A stretch of DNA of 62,308 nucleotides from Selenomonadaceae bacterium (GCA_017634675.1 JAGBMX010000034.1:1-62308), one strand, 5' to 3'. Positions 36,152-44,697 are shown, counted from the stretch's first letter. Made by a program: numbers and translations. The notes: generated from the sequence alone by a model not told the origin.

Positions 36152-36625
36152 TTACTCGAATTTATCAACTTTTAAAGTATATCCCATAATTTCGCCCACA
36201 TCTGAAATTGTGCCGGACGCGCTTACGGTCTGACCTTTTTTTATATTCATAATAAAATCTTCTTGAGCCTTATCTTTTTTGTTTATAGTGCAATGAACCC
36301 CCACGATGGAATATTTATCGCCGTGCAAAACAATATAATTGCCTTCCGAATCCATCACTTCCACAGTACCCGTAACCTTTAAATCTTTGCCCTTATATTT
36401 TTTTGACGCCGCCATCGCATTACCTTCAAGCTCTTGCATAAGTTCGGACACGCTAACAGCTTGATATTGTTTTGGCTTTTGCTCCTGTTTTTGCTCTTGT
36501 TTTACTTGAGTTTTGGACGATGTGCTTGTGCCGCTCTTATCGTTGTTCCCAAACAACGCGCCCAAAACGCCCAAAAGCACGAATATTCCTACAACAACCA
36601 AGCAACCCATTTTTAGTTTTCCCAT
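36152..36625 (-). CDS. Membrane-anchored OB-fold (tRNA_anti-like) protein
   Basis: A 157-residue protein with one N-terminal membrane segment (MGCLVVVGIFVLLGVLGALF), a Gln/Lys-rich linker and a C-terminal domain that matches the tRNA_anti-like OB-fold family: GKDLKVTGTVEVMDSEGNYI, then a KGQTVSASGTISDVG repeat near the end. Such proteins are exported and their ligand is unknown. Confidence 0.75.
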   Translation of the reverse strand: MGKLKMGCLVVVGIFVLLGVLGALFGNNDKSGTSTSSKTQVKQEQKQEQKPKQYQAVSVSELMQELEGNAMAASKKYKGKDLKVTGTVEVMDSEGNYIVLHGDKYSIVGVHCTINKKDKAQEDFIMNIKKGQTVSASGTISDVGEIMGYTLKVDKFE

Positions 36626-36770
36626 TGTTCTTCCCCCTAAGTATAAATTATTGACAAGACGATTATAAAACTATAGCGTTATAAAGTCAAGTTATAATAT
36701 AGCTTTAGTTTATACATTTTCGGTAAATTCTTTTGTATTATGGATGAAAGGAAAAGGAGAATTTGCCGAT

Positions 36771-37109
36771 ATGAACGATAAAGAACTAAACGCCGCTATC
36801 GGAAAGCGTATACGGAATTTACGGGAAAAGCAAAAGAAAACCCGCGAACAGGTTGCGGAGCAAGCTAATATTTCCTCTCAATTTTTATTTGAAATTGAAA
36901 CCGGTAAAAAAGGTATGACGGCGCGCACTGTAATAAATTTAGCAAAAACTCTTTCGGTTTCAACTGATTTTTTGCTTCTCGGAACATCGTCCGCATCATC
37001 AACGCTGTTAGAGGGACTTCCCAAAACTTACCAACAGTTAGCCGATGATTTTTTAAACGTGTTCGCTAAAGGCGCCGCAAGTATAGTTTATGAAAGCAAA
37101 ATAAAATAG
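36771..37109 (+). CDS. XRE-family transcriptional regulator
   Basis: A 112-residue protein with a helix-turn-helix: IGKRIRNLREKQKKTREQVA, then ISSQFLFEIETGKKGMTART. I prefer the ATG at 36771 because AAGGAG lies 11 bases before it; an in-frame ATG at 36744 would add nine residues. It stands alone and is followed by a terminator. Its target is unknown. Confidence 0.88.
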   Translation: MNDKELNAAIGKRIRNLREKQKKTREQVAEQANISSQFLFEIETGKKGMTARTVINLAKTLSVSTDFLLLGTSSASSTLLEGLPKTYQQLADDFLNVFAKGAASIVYESKIK

Positions 37110-37143
37110 AATATCAGTAACGTACATAAAAAAGCGAAAAAAA

Positions 37144-37181
37144 AAGAAATCCTCATTTCACAATCACATTGAGGATTTCTT
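37144..37181 (+). terminator. Terminator after the XRE gene
   Basis: AAGAAATCCTCA and TGAGGATTTCTT form a stem, followed by a T run. Confidence 0.85.
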
Positions 37182-37314
37182 TTTTTACTTTGGGTGTAAA
37201 TTATATGATTTTCAAACATTATACAACGTCACGCTGTTTAAAAAACAACAGTATAAAGGTAAAGACTCCTTTTCCAAAATCCTTTGAAATATAGCCTTTT
37301 TTGCCTTTTAAATT

Positions 37315-37425
37315 TTATCCGTATAACGCTTTTACATTTTTTGTTAAATTACGAATAGAAAAGACATTTATTTTGTAATCATTGACATAAGGGTCAAGCT
37401 CAGGTAAGATATTTTTTAGACACTC
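37315..37425 (-). pseudogene. Remnant of an Rpn/PD-(D/E)XK-type transposase gene
   Basis: An open minus-strand stretch reads CLKNILPELDPYVNDYKINV followed by FSIRNLTKNV and a stop. The segment D-P-Y-V-x-D-Y-K-I-N is the C-terminal motif of the Rpn/PD-(D/E)XK nuclease family of transposases. It has no start and stops flank it on both sides. The rest of this 340-base gap shows nothing recognisable. Confidence 0.5.
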
Positions 37426-37530
37426 TTTTTATGTACGAACTCCAGTCCAATGACGTTCGTAATCGGAATGCAAAACCATCGTTATTGCCGGGTATAGCGG
37501 AAATTTATCTTTTAAAAAGGGGAGATTACC

Positions 37531-37851
37531 ATGACGGAAGAACAGAAAAGGTATAAACTTATTGGAATTGACGGCAAAGAATATTTATCATCTGAAAAAG
37601 GTACTCTTGGTGGCTATCATAGAGGAAGTCAAAAAATATACGGTAGACTTGACTGTAAAAATGCGCTTCGTCATATTGCCGATGGACATTATGTAAAATG
37701 GCGTGTCTTTTTCAAGGACGAGGCTACAGCTATTGCCGCAGGATATCGTCCATGTGGAAAATGTATGCCTGAACATTACAAACTATATAAAGATGGGAAA
37801 ATTATTCCCGGTGACATTGAAGCAACCAAAAGCAATGTTGATTTTCTTTAA
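37531..37851 (+). CDS. Stand-alone Ada-type zinc-binding domain protein
   Basis: A 106-residue protein. Residues about 36-92 match the methylphosphotriester-accepting zinc domain of Ada: YGRLDCKNALRHIADGHYVK, then FFKDEATAIAAGYRPCGKCM, with Cys at the DCK, PCG and GKC positions. Ada itself has helix-turn-helix and methyltransferase domains, which are missing. It lies 15 bases before a nuclease-family gene, so a joint role in DNA repair is plausible. AAAGGGGAG precedes the ATG. Confidence 0.8.
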   Translation: MTEEQKRYKLIGIDGKEYLSSEKGTLGGYHRGSQKIYGRLDCKNALRHIADGHYVKWRVFFKDEATAIAAGYRPCGKCMPEHYKLYKDGKIIPGDIEATKSNVDFL

Positions 37852-37866
37852 TAGTGGTGATAATTT

Positions 37867-38931
37867 GTGAAAATCGCAACATGGAATATAGAAAGACTTA
37901 AGCGCAAATCTTCGAGTGATGAAATTTTAAATGCTATTGAAAAGATAAATGCGGATATTCTAGTTTTGACTGAAAGCGATAAGCGGTTACGGCCGATATA
38001 TAAATATGAATTTCACACTCCAATGTTGTCGGAAGCTCCTTCGGATTATCATTTGCCTGGCAGGTATAAAGATTATCGTGCATCTGATTTTTACGCTGTT
38101 TCGGAAAATCGAGTCTCAATTTACACAAACTATCCTTGCGTTAATCGACACCAAACTTACGATAAATATACTGCGCTGTGTGTAGAACTGGAAACGCCTT
38201 ACGGCAACTTGCTAGTTTATGGTACAATTATGGGGATTTTGGGAAATCGAGACGATTCGTTTCTAAAGGAAGTTGTCCACCAAACTGAAGATTTTGCTAG
38301 TTTATCAGAATTAGGAAACCTTTGTATTTGCGGAGATTTTAATTGTTCCTTTGCCGATAATTATTATTCTAACGAAACCGGAAGAGAAGCAATAAGGGAT
38401 TCGTTTAGAAAAAACAATATTTTTCTTTTAACAAAAGACAAAACCGAATGTGTAGACCATATAGCGATTTCTAGAGAATTTTCGCTAAATTACCCTTCAA
38501 AAATTAAAGAATGGAATTTTAATAAAACATTATCCGATCATAGAGGAATAATGGTTGATGTCTGTGATGGCATTAAAAAGGATATGTTGTATGTCTGCAA
38601 GCTTCCATTTGCATCATCAAATGAATTTTCGGGATTTGCAATTGGTCTTCAAATATGGAATCCAAGAAATGACTGCTTCGGTGACGGAATGGAAGAAATC
38701 GGTTGGCACGATACTGTTCATCCTCACTCAATGGTAGGAAGAATATCTCTTGAAAAAGATGGTGCTATTACTTTTGTTCGCGATAATGGTGATAAAATTT
38801 TCTTTAAACCATGTACTCTTGCCGACTATAGAAAAGAATATTACAAACTTGCTATCGAAGGACGAGAAATTGCTGATAGTTGCAAAACCGACAGAGAGTT
38901 ATGGAATTATTACAAAGAGCATTTTACTTAA
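37867..38931 (+). CDS. Endonuclease/exonuclease/phosphatase-family protein with extra C-terminal domain
   Basis: A 354-residue protein, GTG start. The EEP fold motifs are clear: MKIATWNIERLK (metal-binding Asn), DILVLTESDK (Glu), ICGDFNCSF (Asp/Asn) and LSDHRGIMVDV (Asp-His). This covers residues 1-240. The last 110 residues (CKLPFASSNEFSGFAIGLQI onward) form a further domain I do not recognise. It follows the Ada-type domain gene closely. Confidence 0.85.
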   Translation: MKIATWNIERLKRKSSSDEILNAIEKINADILVLTESDKRLRPIYKYEFHTPMLSEAPSDYHLPGRYKDYRASDFYAVSENRVSIYTNYPCVNRHQTYDKYTALCVELETPYGNLLVYGTIMGILGNRDDSFLKEVVHQTEDFASLSELGNLCICGDFNCSFADNYYSNETGREAIRDSFRKNNIFLLTKDKTECVDHIAISREFSLNYPSKIKEWNFNKTLSDHRGIMVDVCDGIKKDMLYVCKLPFASSNEFSGFAIGLQIWNPRNDCFGDGMEEIGWHDTVHPHSMVGRISLEKDGAITFVRDNGDKIFFKPCTLADYRKEYYKLAIEGREIADSCKTDRELWNYYKEHFT

Positions 38932-38950
38932 CCACTAAAAAATGAAATTG

Positions 38951-39103
38951 TCAAAAGCTGCCCTTTCGAATGGCTATTACGATTTCATCTGCGGTTTTTA
39001 AAAGTTCTTCGGGTTCGGGGTTGCCGCCCATCGAGCTTACGAAAGCCGATGCGGTAACTTTGACGCAAGCCGTTTTGAGCAGCCCTGCGCCTCTTCTTTG
39101 CAT
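38951..39103 (-). CDS. Possible small protein or gene fragment after HicB
   Basis: A 50-residue frame (MQRRGAGLLKTACVKVTASA onward, then PEPEELLKTADEIVIAIRKG) starting two bases after the HicB stop. The end looks like the C terminus of small phage proteins. It may be a fragment joined to hicB by deletion. Weak evidence. Confidence 0.3.
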   Translation of the reverse strand: MQRRGAGLLKTACVKVTASAFVSSMGGNPEPEELLKTADEIVIAIRKGSF

Positions 39104-39104
39104 C

Positions 39105-39425
39105 TTATGCCGTTGCGCTCATTTCTAAACATTCTTTTGCCAATTGCGCCATTAAACAACGTTCGTCATAAATATGTTTATCAAACTCCACAAGAGTTAC
39201 AAAACATTTTTTATATTCATGGGTATCAATATTATCTATATGACTGGCTATGGGATAATCATTTTCATTAGCATCAGAAAGCCAACTGCCAATAGCGTCT
39301 TGCGTCATCCACATCGCATGTTCTAACGCGTCTCCTTCGGTAATACATCCGGGCAAATCCGGCACTACTACAGTGTAACCGCCTTCTTCTGCCGTTTCAA
39401 ATATAGCCGGATAATAATGTTTCAT
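39105..39425 (-). CDS. hicB: HicB-like antitoxin, orphan
   Basis: The 106-residue protein has the HicB partial-RNaseH fold start: YYPAIFETAEEGGYTVVVPD, then LPGCITEGDALEHAM. The usual C-terminal DNA-binding helices are replaced by a divergent tail. No HicA toxin lies on either side (coaBC is upstream), so the antitoxin is alone. Confidence 0.75.
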   Translation of the reverse strand: MKHYYPAIFETAEEGGYTVVVPDLPGCITEGDALEHAMWMTQDAIGSWLSDANENDYPIASHIDNIDTHEYKKCFVTLVEFDKHIYDERCLMAQLAKECLEMSATA

Positions 39426-39453
39426 AAAAACATCCTCACAAAGAAAAAATGCT

Positions 39454-40650
39454 TCACTTCATCAAACTCTCAACCTCATCTAGAATAATCTTTGCCAACT
39501 CGCTTTTTTCCATGATAGGCGCGTCTATAACCCGTCCATCCCTAAACATCAATTTTGCAATGTTGGTGTCGGTTCCAAATCCTGCGCCTTCGCTTTTTAC
39601 GTTGTTGGCGACTATAAAATCAAGATTTTTTTCGACCAGTTTCTTATTTGCGTATTCCGTAAGTTTCTCCGTTTCGGCGGCAAATCCCACAAGTATTTGA
39701 TTTTTTTTCTTTTCGCCAAGTTCCTTTAATATATCCGGATTTCTCACAAGTTTTAAGACAAATTCCCCGTCTTTTTTCTTGATTTTTTCCGTTGCGACTT
39801 CTTCAAGCCTATAATCGGCAACAGCCGCAGATTTTATCACCGCATCCGCATCGTTGTATTCGGCAAGTACAGCGGTACGCATTTCTTCCGTGGTTTCGAC
39901 GCGAACCGTTTTCGCCCCCTGAACGTCTTTTAAATGCGATATTCCAGTGACTAACACCACATTTGCGCCTCTCGACACAGCTTCTTTGGCTATGGCAAAA
40001 CCCATCTTTCCCGTGGAGCGGTTGCCTATAAACCTTACCGGGTCGATAGGGGCGATAGTTCCTCCGGCAGTTACGACTATTTTTTTTCCAGACAAGGTTC
40101 TTTTAGTATTTGATAAAACACTTCTTGCAAATTCGACAATCTCCGTGGGTTCGGGAAGCCTGCCCGCTCCTTTTGCGCCGCAAGCTAAAATTCCTTCTGC
40201 GGGCGGAATTATCCTCATGCCTAAACTTTTAAGTTTAGCGATATTTTCACTTGTTACAGGATTATTTAGCATATTGGTATTCATGGCGGGCGCAACAATT
40301 ATCGGCGATTTAACCGCAAGCATTGTCGTCGAAAGTAAATCATCCGCCATACCGTTTGCCGTTTTGGCAATAAAATTTGCGGTTGCAGGCGCAATCAAAA
40401 CCAAATCCGCATTTTCGGCAAGTCTTATATGAATGGGTTCCGCTTGATTTTCCCATAAATCGGCATAAACTTTTCGACCCAACACTTCGCCGAACGAAAG
40501 CGGCGTTACGAAATTCGTTGCGCCCTTTGTCAAAATCACATCAACTAGACCGCCTTCTTTTTTTATGCGGCTTGCGATTTCAATCGCCTTATATGCGGCG
40601 ATACCCCCTGTAACTCCCAGCAGAACGTGTTTCCCTTCAAATTCGCTCAT
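39454..40650 (-). CDS. coaBC: Bifunctional CoaBC (phosphopantothenoylcysteine synthetase/decarboxylase)
   Basis: Makes 4'-phosphopantetheine for coenzyme A. The CoaC half starts VLLGVTGGIAAYKAIEIASR, with APAMNTNMLNNPVT and the LACGAKGAGRLPEP loop. The CoaB half starts near residue 190 (GKKIVVTAGGTIAPIDPVR). The 398-residue length is normal. It overlaps rpoZ by four bases (ATGA). Confidence 0.97.
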   Translation of the reverse strand: MSEFEGKHVLLGVTGGIAAYKAIEIASRIKKEGGLVDVILTKGATNFVTPLSFGEVLGRKVYADLWENQAEPIHIRLAENADLVLIAPATANFIAKTANGMADDLLSTTMLAVKSPIIVAPAMNTNMLNNPVTSENIAKLKSLGMRIIPPAEGILACGAKGAGRLPEPTEIVEFARSVLSNTKRTLSGKKIVVTAGGTIAPIDPVRFIGNRSTGKMGFAIAKEAVSRGANVVLVTGISHLKDVQGAKTVRVETTEEMRTAVLAEYNDADAVIKSAAVADYRLEEVATEKIKKKDGEFVLKLVRNPDILKELGEKKKNQILVGFAAETEKLTEYANKKLVEKNLDFIVANNVKSEGAGFGTDTNIAKLMFRDGRVIDAPIMEKSELAKIILDEVESLMK

Positions 40651-40940
40651 TCGTCCGTCTCGTCTTTCTCTTCGTCTTCTTCGGATTCTTCCGCAAATTC
40701 TTCCTCTTTTATCTCGTTATCGTCCTTAATGGCGTAGGTTATTTTACCCTCCAAAATCTCCTCCAAAGCGTTGGTAACGTCCTTGGTGGAGGCGCTTTTT
40801 ACCTTTGGCTGTTCCCCCGCCAAAAGCTCCCTTGCCCGTCTTGCCGCGAGCACAACAAGCCCGTAACGTGTGTGCATCTTTTCCATAAGCGCATCCGTTG
40901 AAGGATTAACCATACTTGTTTCTATTACGTTACTTTTCAT
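40647..40940 (-). CDS. rpoZ: RNA polymerase omega subunit
   Basis: Omega chaperones beta'. I start at the ATG at 40940 after AAAGGCGG; the longer frame adds residues that cover this Shine-Dalgarno. The 97-residue product has RYGLVVLAARRARELL and the segment TNALEEILEGKI, as in Firmicutes omega, and an acidic C-terminal tail. Its leader (40951-41004) shares about 50 bases with the insert in MITE copy E. Confidence 0.93.
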   Translation of the reverse strand: MKSNVIETSMVNPSTDALMEKMHTRYGLVVLAARRARELLAGEQPKVKSASTKDVTNALEEILEGKITYAIKDDNEIKEEEFAEESEEDEEKDETDE

Positions 40941-40950
40941 CTTTATAAAC

Positions 40951-41004
40951 CGCCTTTCTTCCGATATAGACCCACGCCTTACGGCACGGGACATCTAGTC
41001 TTGT
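40951..41004 (-). promoter_or_regulatory. Structured leader of rpoZ, homologous to the insert in MITE copy E
   Basis: On the minus strand GATATATAACAAGACTAGAT, GTCCCGTGCC, a GTAA loop, GGCGTGGG and TCTATATCGGAAGAAAGGCG follow each other. CCCGTGCC pairs with GGCGTGGG in an eight-pair stem with two G-T pairs and a GNRA-type loop. The same segment, with another loop, occurs at 54368-54431. It starts at the PIN stop codon. Function unknown; it could be an RNA regulator of rpoZ translation. Confidence 0.5.
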
Positions 41005-41010
41005 TATATA

Positions 41011-41424
41011 TCAGCTAAATTTTTCTACAAACTGCTCCGGTGACAATACTGGAATATCACTGAGAGCGTAATCCTTTTCATTGCGGGTAATGATGTAATC
41101 GACCTGCGCCGATTTTGCGCACTCTACTTGCAAGCAATCCTCAAAATCTGTAAACGGTTCATTTCTCAATGCTAAACGGAGTTTTTCTTCATCAATAGAC
41201 TCTACCTTTAAAATTTCCAAAAATGCCAGTAACATTTGGCGGCGTTCCGCATTAGTAAAATGTTTCCGCAGAATGAAAAACATATCAACGATAGAATGTG
41301 CAGCCACCACACCGTCATATTGTTTATTTTTACACCACAAAACGATTTTGTGCGCCACGTGAAAGAATGGTTCTCTTTCCGTCAAGTAATCCATCAAAAT
41401 ATTGGTGTCCAACAAAACTTGCAT
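41011..41424 (-). CDS. PIN-domain ribonuclease toxin
   Basis: A 137-residue PIN protein: VLLDTNILMDYL at the start gives the first acidic residue; EDCLQVECAK and DYIITRNEKDYA supply the others. It overlaps the start of no other gene but shares its first base with the antitoxin stop. It interrupts the usual gmk-rpoZ neighbourhood. Confidence 0.88.
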   Translation of the reverse strand: MQVLLDTNILMDYLTEREPFFHVAHKIVLWCKNKQYDGVVAAHSIVDMFFILRKHFTNAERRQMLLAFLEILKVESIDEEKLRLALRNEPFTDFEDCLQVECAKSAQVDYIITRNEKDYALSDIPVLSPEQFVEKFS

Positions 41425-41666
41425 TAGTGATACTTTTCCTCCCTATACTCTGCCAACTCCTTCTCATAATCTAAATCAGGAACTTTGCGGCGTAGGCTTT
41501 CCAAAACTGCAAATGCCTGTTCTCTGGCATTATGATGTTCAAGTTCTTCCTTTTGCCCATACGGTATGAGATGCGACAACTCTTTCATGATATTTACAAT
41601 GAAAAGGAGTTGATTTTCCGGCAGCGCTTGCACCATCGAAATCGCATTTTGTCGTAATGCTGACAT
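41424..41666 (-). CDS. Antitoxin of the PIN toxin
   Basis: An 80-residue protein from ATG 41666 after GGAGAAGG; the longer frame adds an unlikely lead. It reads MSALRQNAISMVQALPENQL and continues with helical, charged sequence, as in antitoxins next to PIN toxins. It has no recognisable DNA-binding motif except a helical N terminus. The one-base overlap with the PIN gene supports a pair. Confidence 0.7.
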   Translation of the reverse strand: MSALRQNAISMVQALPENQLLFIVNIMKELSHLIPYGQKEELEHHNAREQAFAVLESLRRKVPDLDYEKELAEYREEKYH

Positions 41667-41743
41667 GACCAATCCTTCTCCCATCGGTATGATAAATGAT
41701 AAATGATACTTTACCTTCCACTGCATCTGCTATAAGAATGACA

Positions 41744-41830
41744 TCAGTAGTTACTGCCGGGTTTCGCAAGCGACGAATCCATTATTTCGTTTATAATCGG
41801 CGATTGATTCAATGCATCCGGCTTGCTCAT
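41744..41830 (-). CDS. 28-codon frame coupled to gmk
   Basis: ATG overlaps the gmk stop (ATGA) and opens a 28-residue frame, [20 protein letters not shown] onward. It may be the start of a gene cut off when the PIN pair was inserted. The next frame continues protein-like (VTTDVILIADAVEGK), suggesting a frameshifted remnant. Confidence 0.3.
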   Translation of the reverse strand: MSKPDALNQSPIINEIMDSSLAKPGSNY

Positions 41831-42429
41831 CTTCCCAACTCCTCAAAACATTCTGCATTTCGTGTCGTCTTTAACCGCTCCGCCGCTAAAATCGCCCTAA
41901 TATCCAAAACAGCTTTGTCAACGGTGTCGTTTACCACTATGTAAGTATACTTTTCCCCCAAGGCAATTTCCGCTTTAGCCGCTCCAAGCCGCTTTTTTAA
42001 GCTTTCCTCCGTCTCCGTACCTCTGCCCTTTATTCGACGCTCCAATTCCTCTATGCTTGGCGGCAGAAGGAATATAAACACTCCTTCCGGCATGAGTTTC
42101 ATTACGTTTAAAGCACCTTGAACGTCTATTTCAAGCAACACGTCTTCTCCGTTTTTGAGCCGCTCTTTCACTTTTTTTAAGGGCGTTCCGTAGTAATTGT
42201 CGTATACCTTCGCCCACTCCAAAAATTCTCCCGCTGCTATCATCTCTTCAAATTTTTCTTTTGAGAGAAAATAATAATTAACCCCGTCAACCTCGCCTTC
42301 TCTGGGCAAACGCGTCGTAGCGGAAACGGAAAAAGCAAGTTTCGATTCCTCTTTAAAGAGAGAAGCGCAGACCGTCCCCTTGCCCGTGCCGGATGCGCCG
42401 GATATTACAACCAAAAGACCCTCTTTCAC
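41827..42429 (-). CDS. gmk: Guanylate kinase
   Basis: Phosphorylates GMP to GDP. P loop [12 protein letters not shown] at residues 9-20, [19 protein letters not shown], the GMP-binding segment, and [16 protein letters not shown]. The 200-residue length is normal. It overlaps remA by four bases. Confidence 0.97.
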   Translation of the reverse strand: MKEGLLVVISGASGTGKGTVCASLFKEESKLAFSVSATTRLPREGEVDGVNYYFLSKEKFEEMIAAGEFLEWAKVYDNYYGTPLKKVKERLKNGEDVLLEIDVQGALNVMKLMPEGVFIFLLPPSIEELERRIKGRGTETEESLKKRLGAAKAEIALGEKYTYIVVNDTVDKAVLDIRAILAAERLKTTRNAECFEELGR

Positions 42430-42695
42430 TCCGCCTTCTCCTTTCGCCCCTCTATTCTCGCTACCAATGTTTCAGGCTGTACCGTTGAAAGCACCACATG
42501 ATCGCTGTCCATGATTAAAACGGAACGGGTGCGCCTGCCAAGACTTGCGTCTATCAAATTCCCTTCCTTCTTGGCTTCGGCAATAATGCGTTTAACCGGC
42601 GCGGAATCGGGACTTACAATAGCGATAACCCTAGAGAGCGCCACCATGTTTTGAAATCCTATGTTTAAAAATTTGCTCTCGACCTTATTTTCCAT
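42426..42695 (-). CDS. remA: RemA-like DNA-binding protein (DUF370)
   Basis: An 89-residue DUF370 protein: [56 protein letters not shown] and QPETLVARI match B. subtilis RemA, a DNA-binding regulator of matrix genes. In other Firmicutes it is often next to yicC and gmk, as here. Its leader contains a triplex-type element. Confidence 0.93.
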   Translation of the reverse strand: MENKVESKFLNIGFQNMVALSRVIAIVSPDSAPVKRIIAEAKKEGNLIDASLGRRTRSVLIMDSDHVVLSTVQPETLVARIEGRKEKAE

Positions 42696-42732
42696 ACAAT
42701 ACCTCTATTTCGAATAATAAACGTATCTTCTT

Positions 42733-42815
42733 CTTTCTTTTCTTTCTCTCTCTTTTTTATAAAAAAGAGAGAGTAAGAAAAGAAAGAATCAAAGAAAAGA
42801 AAGAGAGAGAAAAAA
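42733..42815 (-). repeat. Triplex-type Y1-Y2-R element, copy 3 (remA leader)
   Basis: The + strand pyrimidine arm 42733-42758 and purine arm 42761-42786 are reverse complements at 25 of 26 positions; the exception is a T at 42774. The third segment 42791-42815 matches the complement of the pyrimidine arm in the same direction at 25 of 25 positions. The linker is AATC and the loop AT. On the minus strand the order is Y1-Y2-R followed by remA 37 bases later. The purine pattern (A6 GAGAGAG ...) is unlike copies 1 and 2, yet all three strands agree. Confidence 0.85.
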
Positions 42816-42884
42816 TTTTAATAAACTTTGTTGATTAGTTTTGCGGTTATCCTTTTATGTTCCTTACTTTTCTAAAATCTGTGT

Positions 42885-43757
42885 TTATTCGATGTTTTGG
42901 GTCTGTTCTCGGAGCTTTTCAATTTCGGCTTTCATATCCACGACCAGTCTTGCCGCCTCTTTATTGTTGCATTTTGAGCCTATGGTATTGGCTTCTCTGT
43001 TCATTTCCTGAATCAAAAAGTCCAACTTCCTGCCCACGGGATTTTCTTCTTTCAACATATTTTTAAATTCCGTGAAATGGCTTTTAAGTCGCACGACTTC
43101 TTCGGTATAATTAACCCTGTCCGCAAAGATAGCGGCTTCCTGCAACAATCTGTTTTCATCAGCTTCTGCGTCCTTTAAAATTTCCGCCATCAGCGCTCTC
43201 ATTCGCTCCCTATGGTTTGCGACGATTTCCTCTCCCAAAGATTCCGCCGCCGTAACCATGGATTCAAGTTCGTTTACTCGAAAGAGAAAATCTTCTTCAA
43301 TCCTTGCGCCTTCTCGCAAACGCATCGAATCCAATCCTTCAAGAGATGTGTTCAACGTTTTTATAAGCAACGGCTCTAATTCCTCTAAATCGGATTCTTC
43401 AGGGTTCAGTACCCCGGGATAAGCCGCAATCTGCACTGCGCTTTCGTTTTTAGGCAAACCCAATTCGTTCGCTATTTTATTTAGCGCCGATTGATAAGCC
43501 TTCGCTAACGCCATATCCACCCGAAGGTTTGCCATATTTTCCCGTAAATCTTGCAAGCTTATGAAAACTTCGACTTTCCCCCTTGAAACAACCTCTTTTA
43601 TGCGACTTGTTATTTTTTCCTCATAAACATACATTCCTCGGGGAATGCGAAAAGACAAATCCAAAAATCTCGAATTTACGGCGCGAATTTCTATATGCAG
43701 GTTAAACTTTTCGTCCGCCCCGTCGGCGACTCCAAACCCCGTCATACTCTTTAACAT
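42885..43757 (-). CDS. yicC: YicC-family endoribonuclease
   Basis: A 290-residue YicC protein: MLKSMTGFGVADG, then EIRAVNSRFLDLSFRIPRGM, a long helical middle and the C-terminal signature FLIQEMNREANTIGSKCNN. YicC-family proteins (YloC) degrade RNA in B. subtilis and E. coli. One-base overlap with dapF. Confidence 0.93.
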   Translation of the reverse strand: MLKSMTGFGVADGADEKFNLHIEIRAVNSRFLDLSFRIPRGMYVYEEKITSRIKEVVSRGKVEVFISLQDLRENMANLRVDMALAKAYQSALNKIANELGLPKNESAVQIAAYPGVLNPEESDLEELEPLLIKTLNTSLEGLDSMRLREGARIEEDFLFRVNELESMVTAAESLGEEIVANHRERMRALMAEILKDAEADENRLLQEAAIFADRVNYTEEVVRLKSHFTEFKNMLKEENPVGRKLDFLIQEMNREANTIGSKCNNKEAARLVVDMKAEIEKLREQTQNIE

Positions 43758-44581
43758 TAAATCTCTCCCTCAAATACAAGTTCCGCAGGCCCCGTCATAT
43801 AAATGCGGTCGTCATTTGCCCACTCTATATCAAGCGTACCGCCGTCCAATATAACCTTCGCCCGCCGCTCAGTTTTGCCGTTTAACACGGAAGCAACCAA
43901 AGAAGCGCAGGCACCGGTACCGCAAGCCAACGTTATCGCCGCGCCTCTCTCCCAAACCCTCATGCGAATGTGTTCCCTATCCAACACCTGCACAAATTCC
44001 GTATTGGTTTTGTTAGGGAAAACCGAATGGGACTCAAAGAGTTTCCCTAATTTTTCGATCCCGCAATTTTCCGCATCCTCCACAAAAACAACGGCGTGGG
44101 GATTTCCCATAGAAACGCAGGTTATATTATAATCCTTCCCCGCAACTTCAATAGGCTTGCTTATAACTCTGCCATCGCCAAAACCTTTAACCGGAATTTC
44201 CTCCGCATTTAGTCTAGGTTTGCCCATATCAACGGTAACGCCGTCCACTTTACCGTCCTTCATCACAATCTTTGGCACCAGCACCCCTGCGCCTGTTTCC
44301 ACGGTAAACTCTTTCTTATTTACTATCCCGTTATCGTAAAGCGCCCTTGCAAAGCAACGAATACCGTTGCCGCACATCTCAGGCTCTGACCCGTCGGGGT
44401 TTATTATCCGCATACGAACATCAGCTTTATCGCTGTCTTCAAGCGCCAAAATTCCGTCCGCCCCTATACCGAAATGCCTGTCGCAATATTTTTTGGCAAA
44501 CTCCCCATAATCAACCTTAGCATTTCTTCCGTCTATATAAACAAAATCGTTTCCGCATCCTTGCCATTTCGAAAACTTCAT
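43757..44581 (-). CDS. dapF: Diaminopimelate epimerase
   Basis: Converts LL- to meso-diaminopimelate for lysine and cell wall. Both catalytic cysteines are present in PEMCGNGIRCFA (about residue 72) and TLACGTGACAS (about residue 218). MKFSKWQGCGNDFVYID at the start is diagnostic. The 274-residue length is normal. Confidence 0.97.
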   Translation of the reverse strand: MKFSKWQGCGNDFVYIDGRNAKVDYGEFAKKYCDRHFGIGADGILALEDSDKADVRMRIINPDGSEPEMCGNGIRCFARALYDNGIVNKKEFTVETGAGVLVPKIVMKDGKVDGVTVDMGKPRLNAEEIPVKGFGDGRVISKPIEVAGKDYNITCVSMGNPHAVVFVEDAENCGIEKLGKLFESHSVFPNKTNTEFVQVLDREHIRMRVWERGAAITLACGTGACASLVASVLNGKTERRAKVILDGGTLDIEWANDDRIYMTGPAELVFEGEI

Positions 44582-44619
44582 AATATCACCTTTAATGCAA
44601 AATGTTGTAATATATTTTT

Positions 44620-44660
44620 ATTCTATAAAAAAAATTTTTTCCCTTTTTTTTTATAATTAG
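44620..44660. repeat. AT-rich TTCTATAAAAA repeat
   Basis: TTATTCTATAAAAAAAATTT followed by TTCCCTTTTT also occurs at 35022-35060 and in part at 61894. It may be a small intergenic repeat or promoter-like region. Nothing else is visible in the gap except the promoter of the next gene. Confidence 0.35.
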
Positions 44661-44697
44661 CGAAAAAAATCTGGGTCACACACGCTGGATAACTTAA

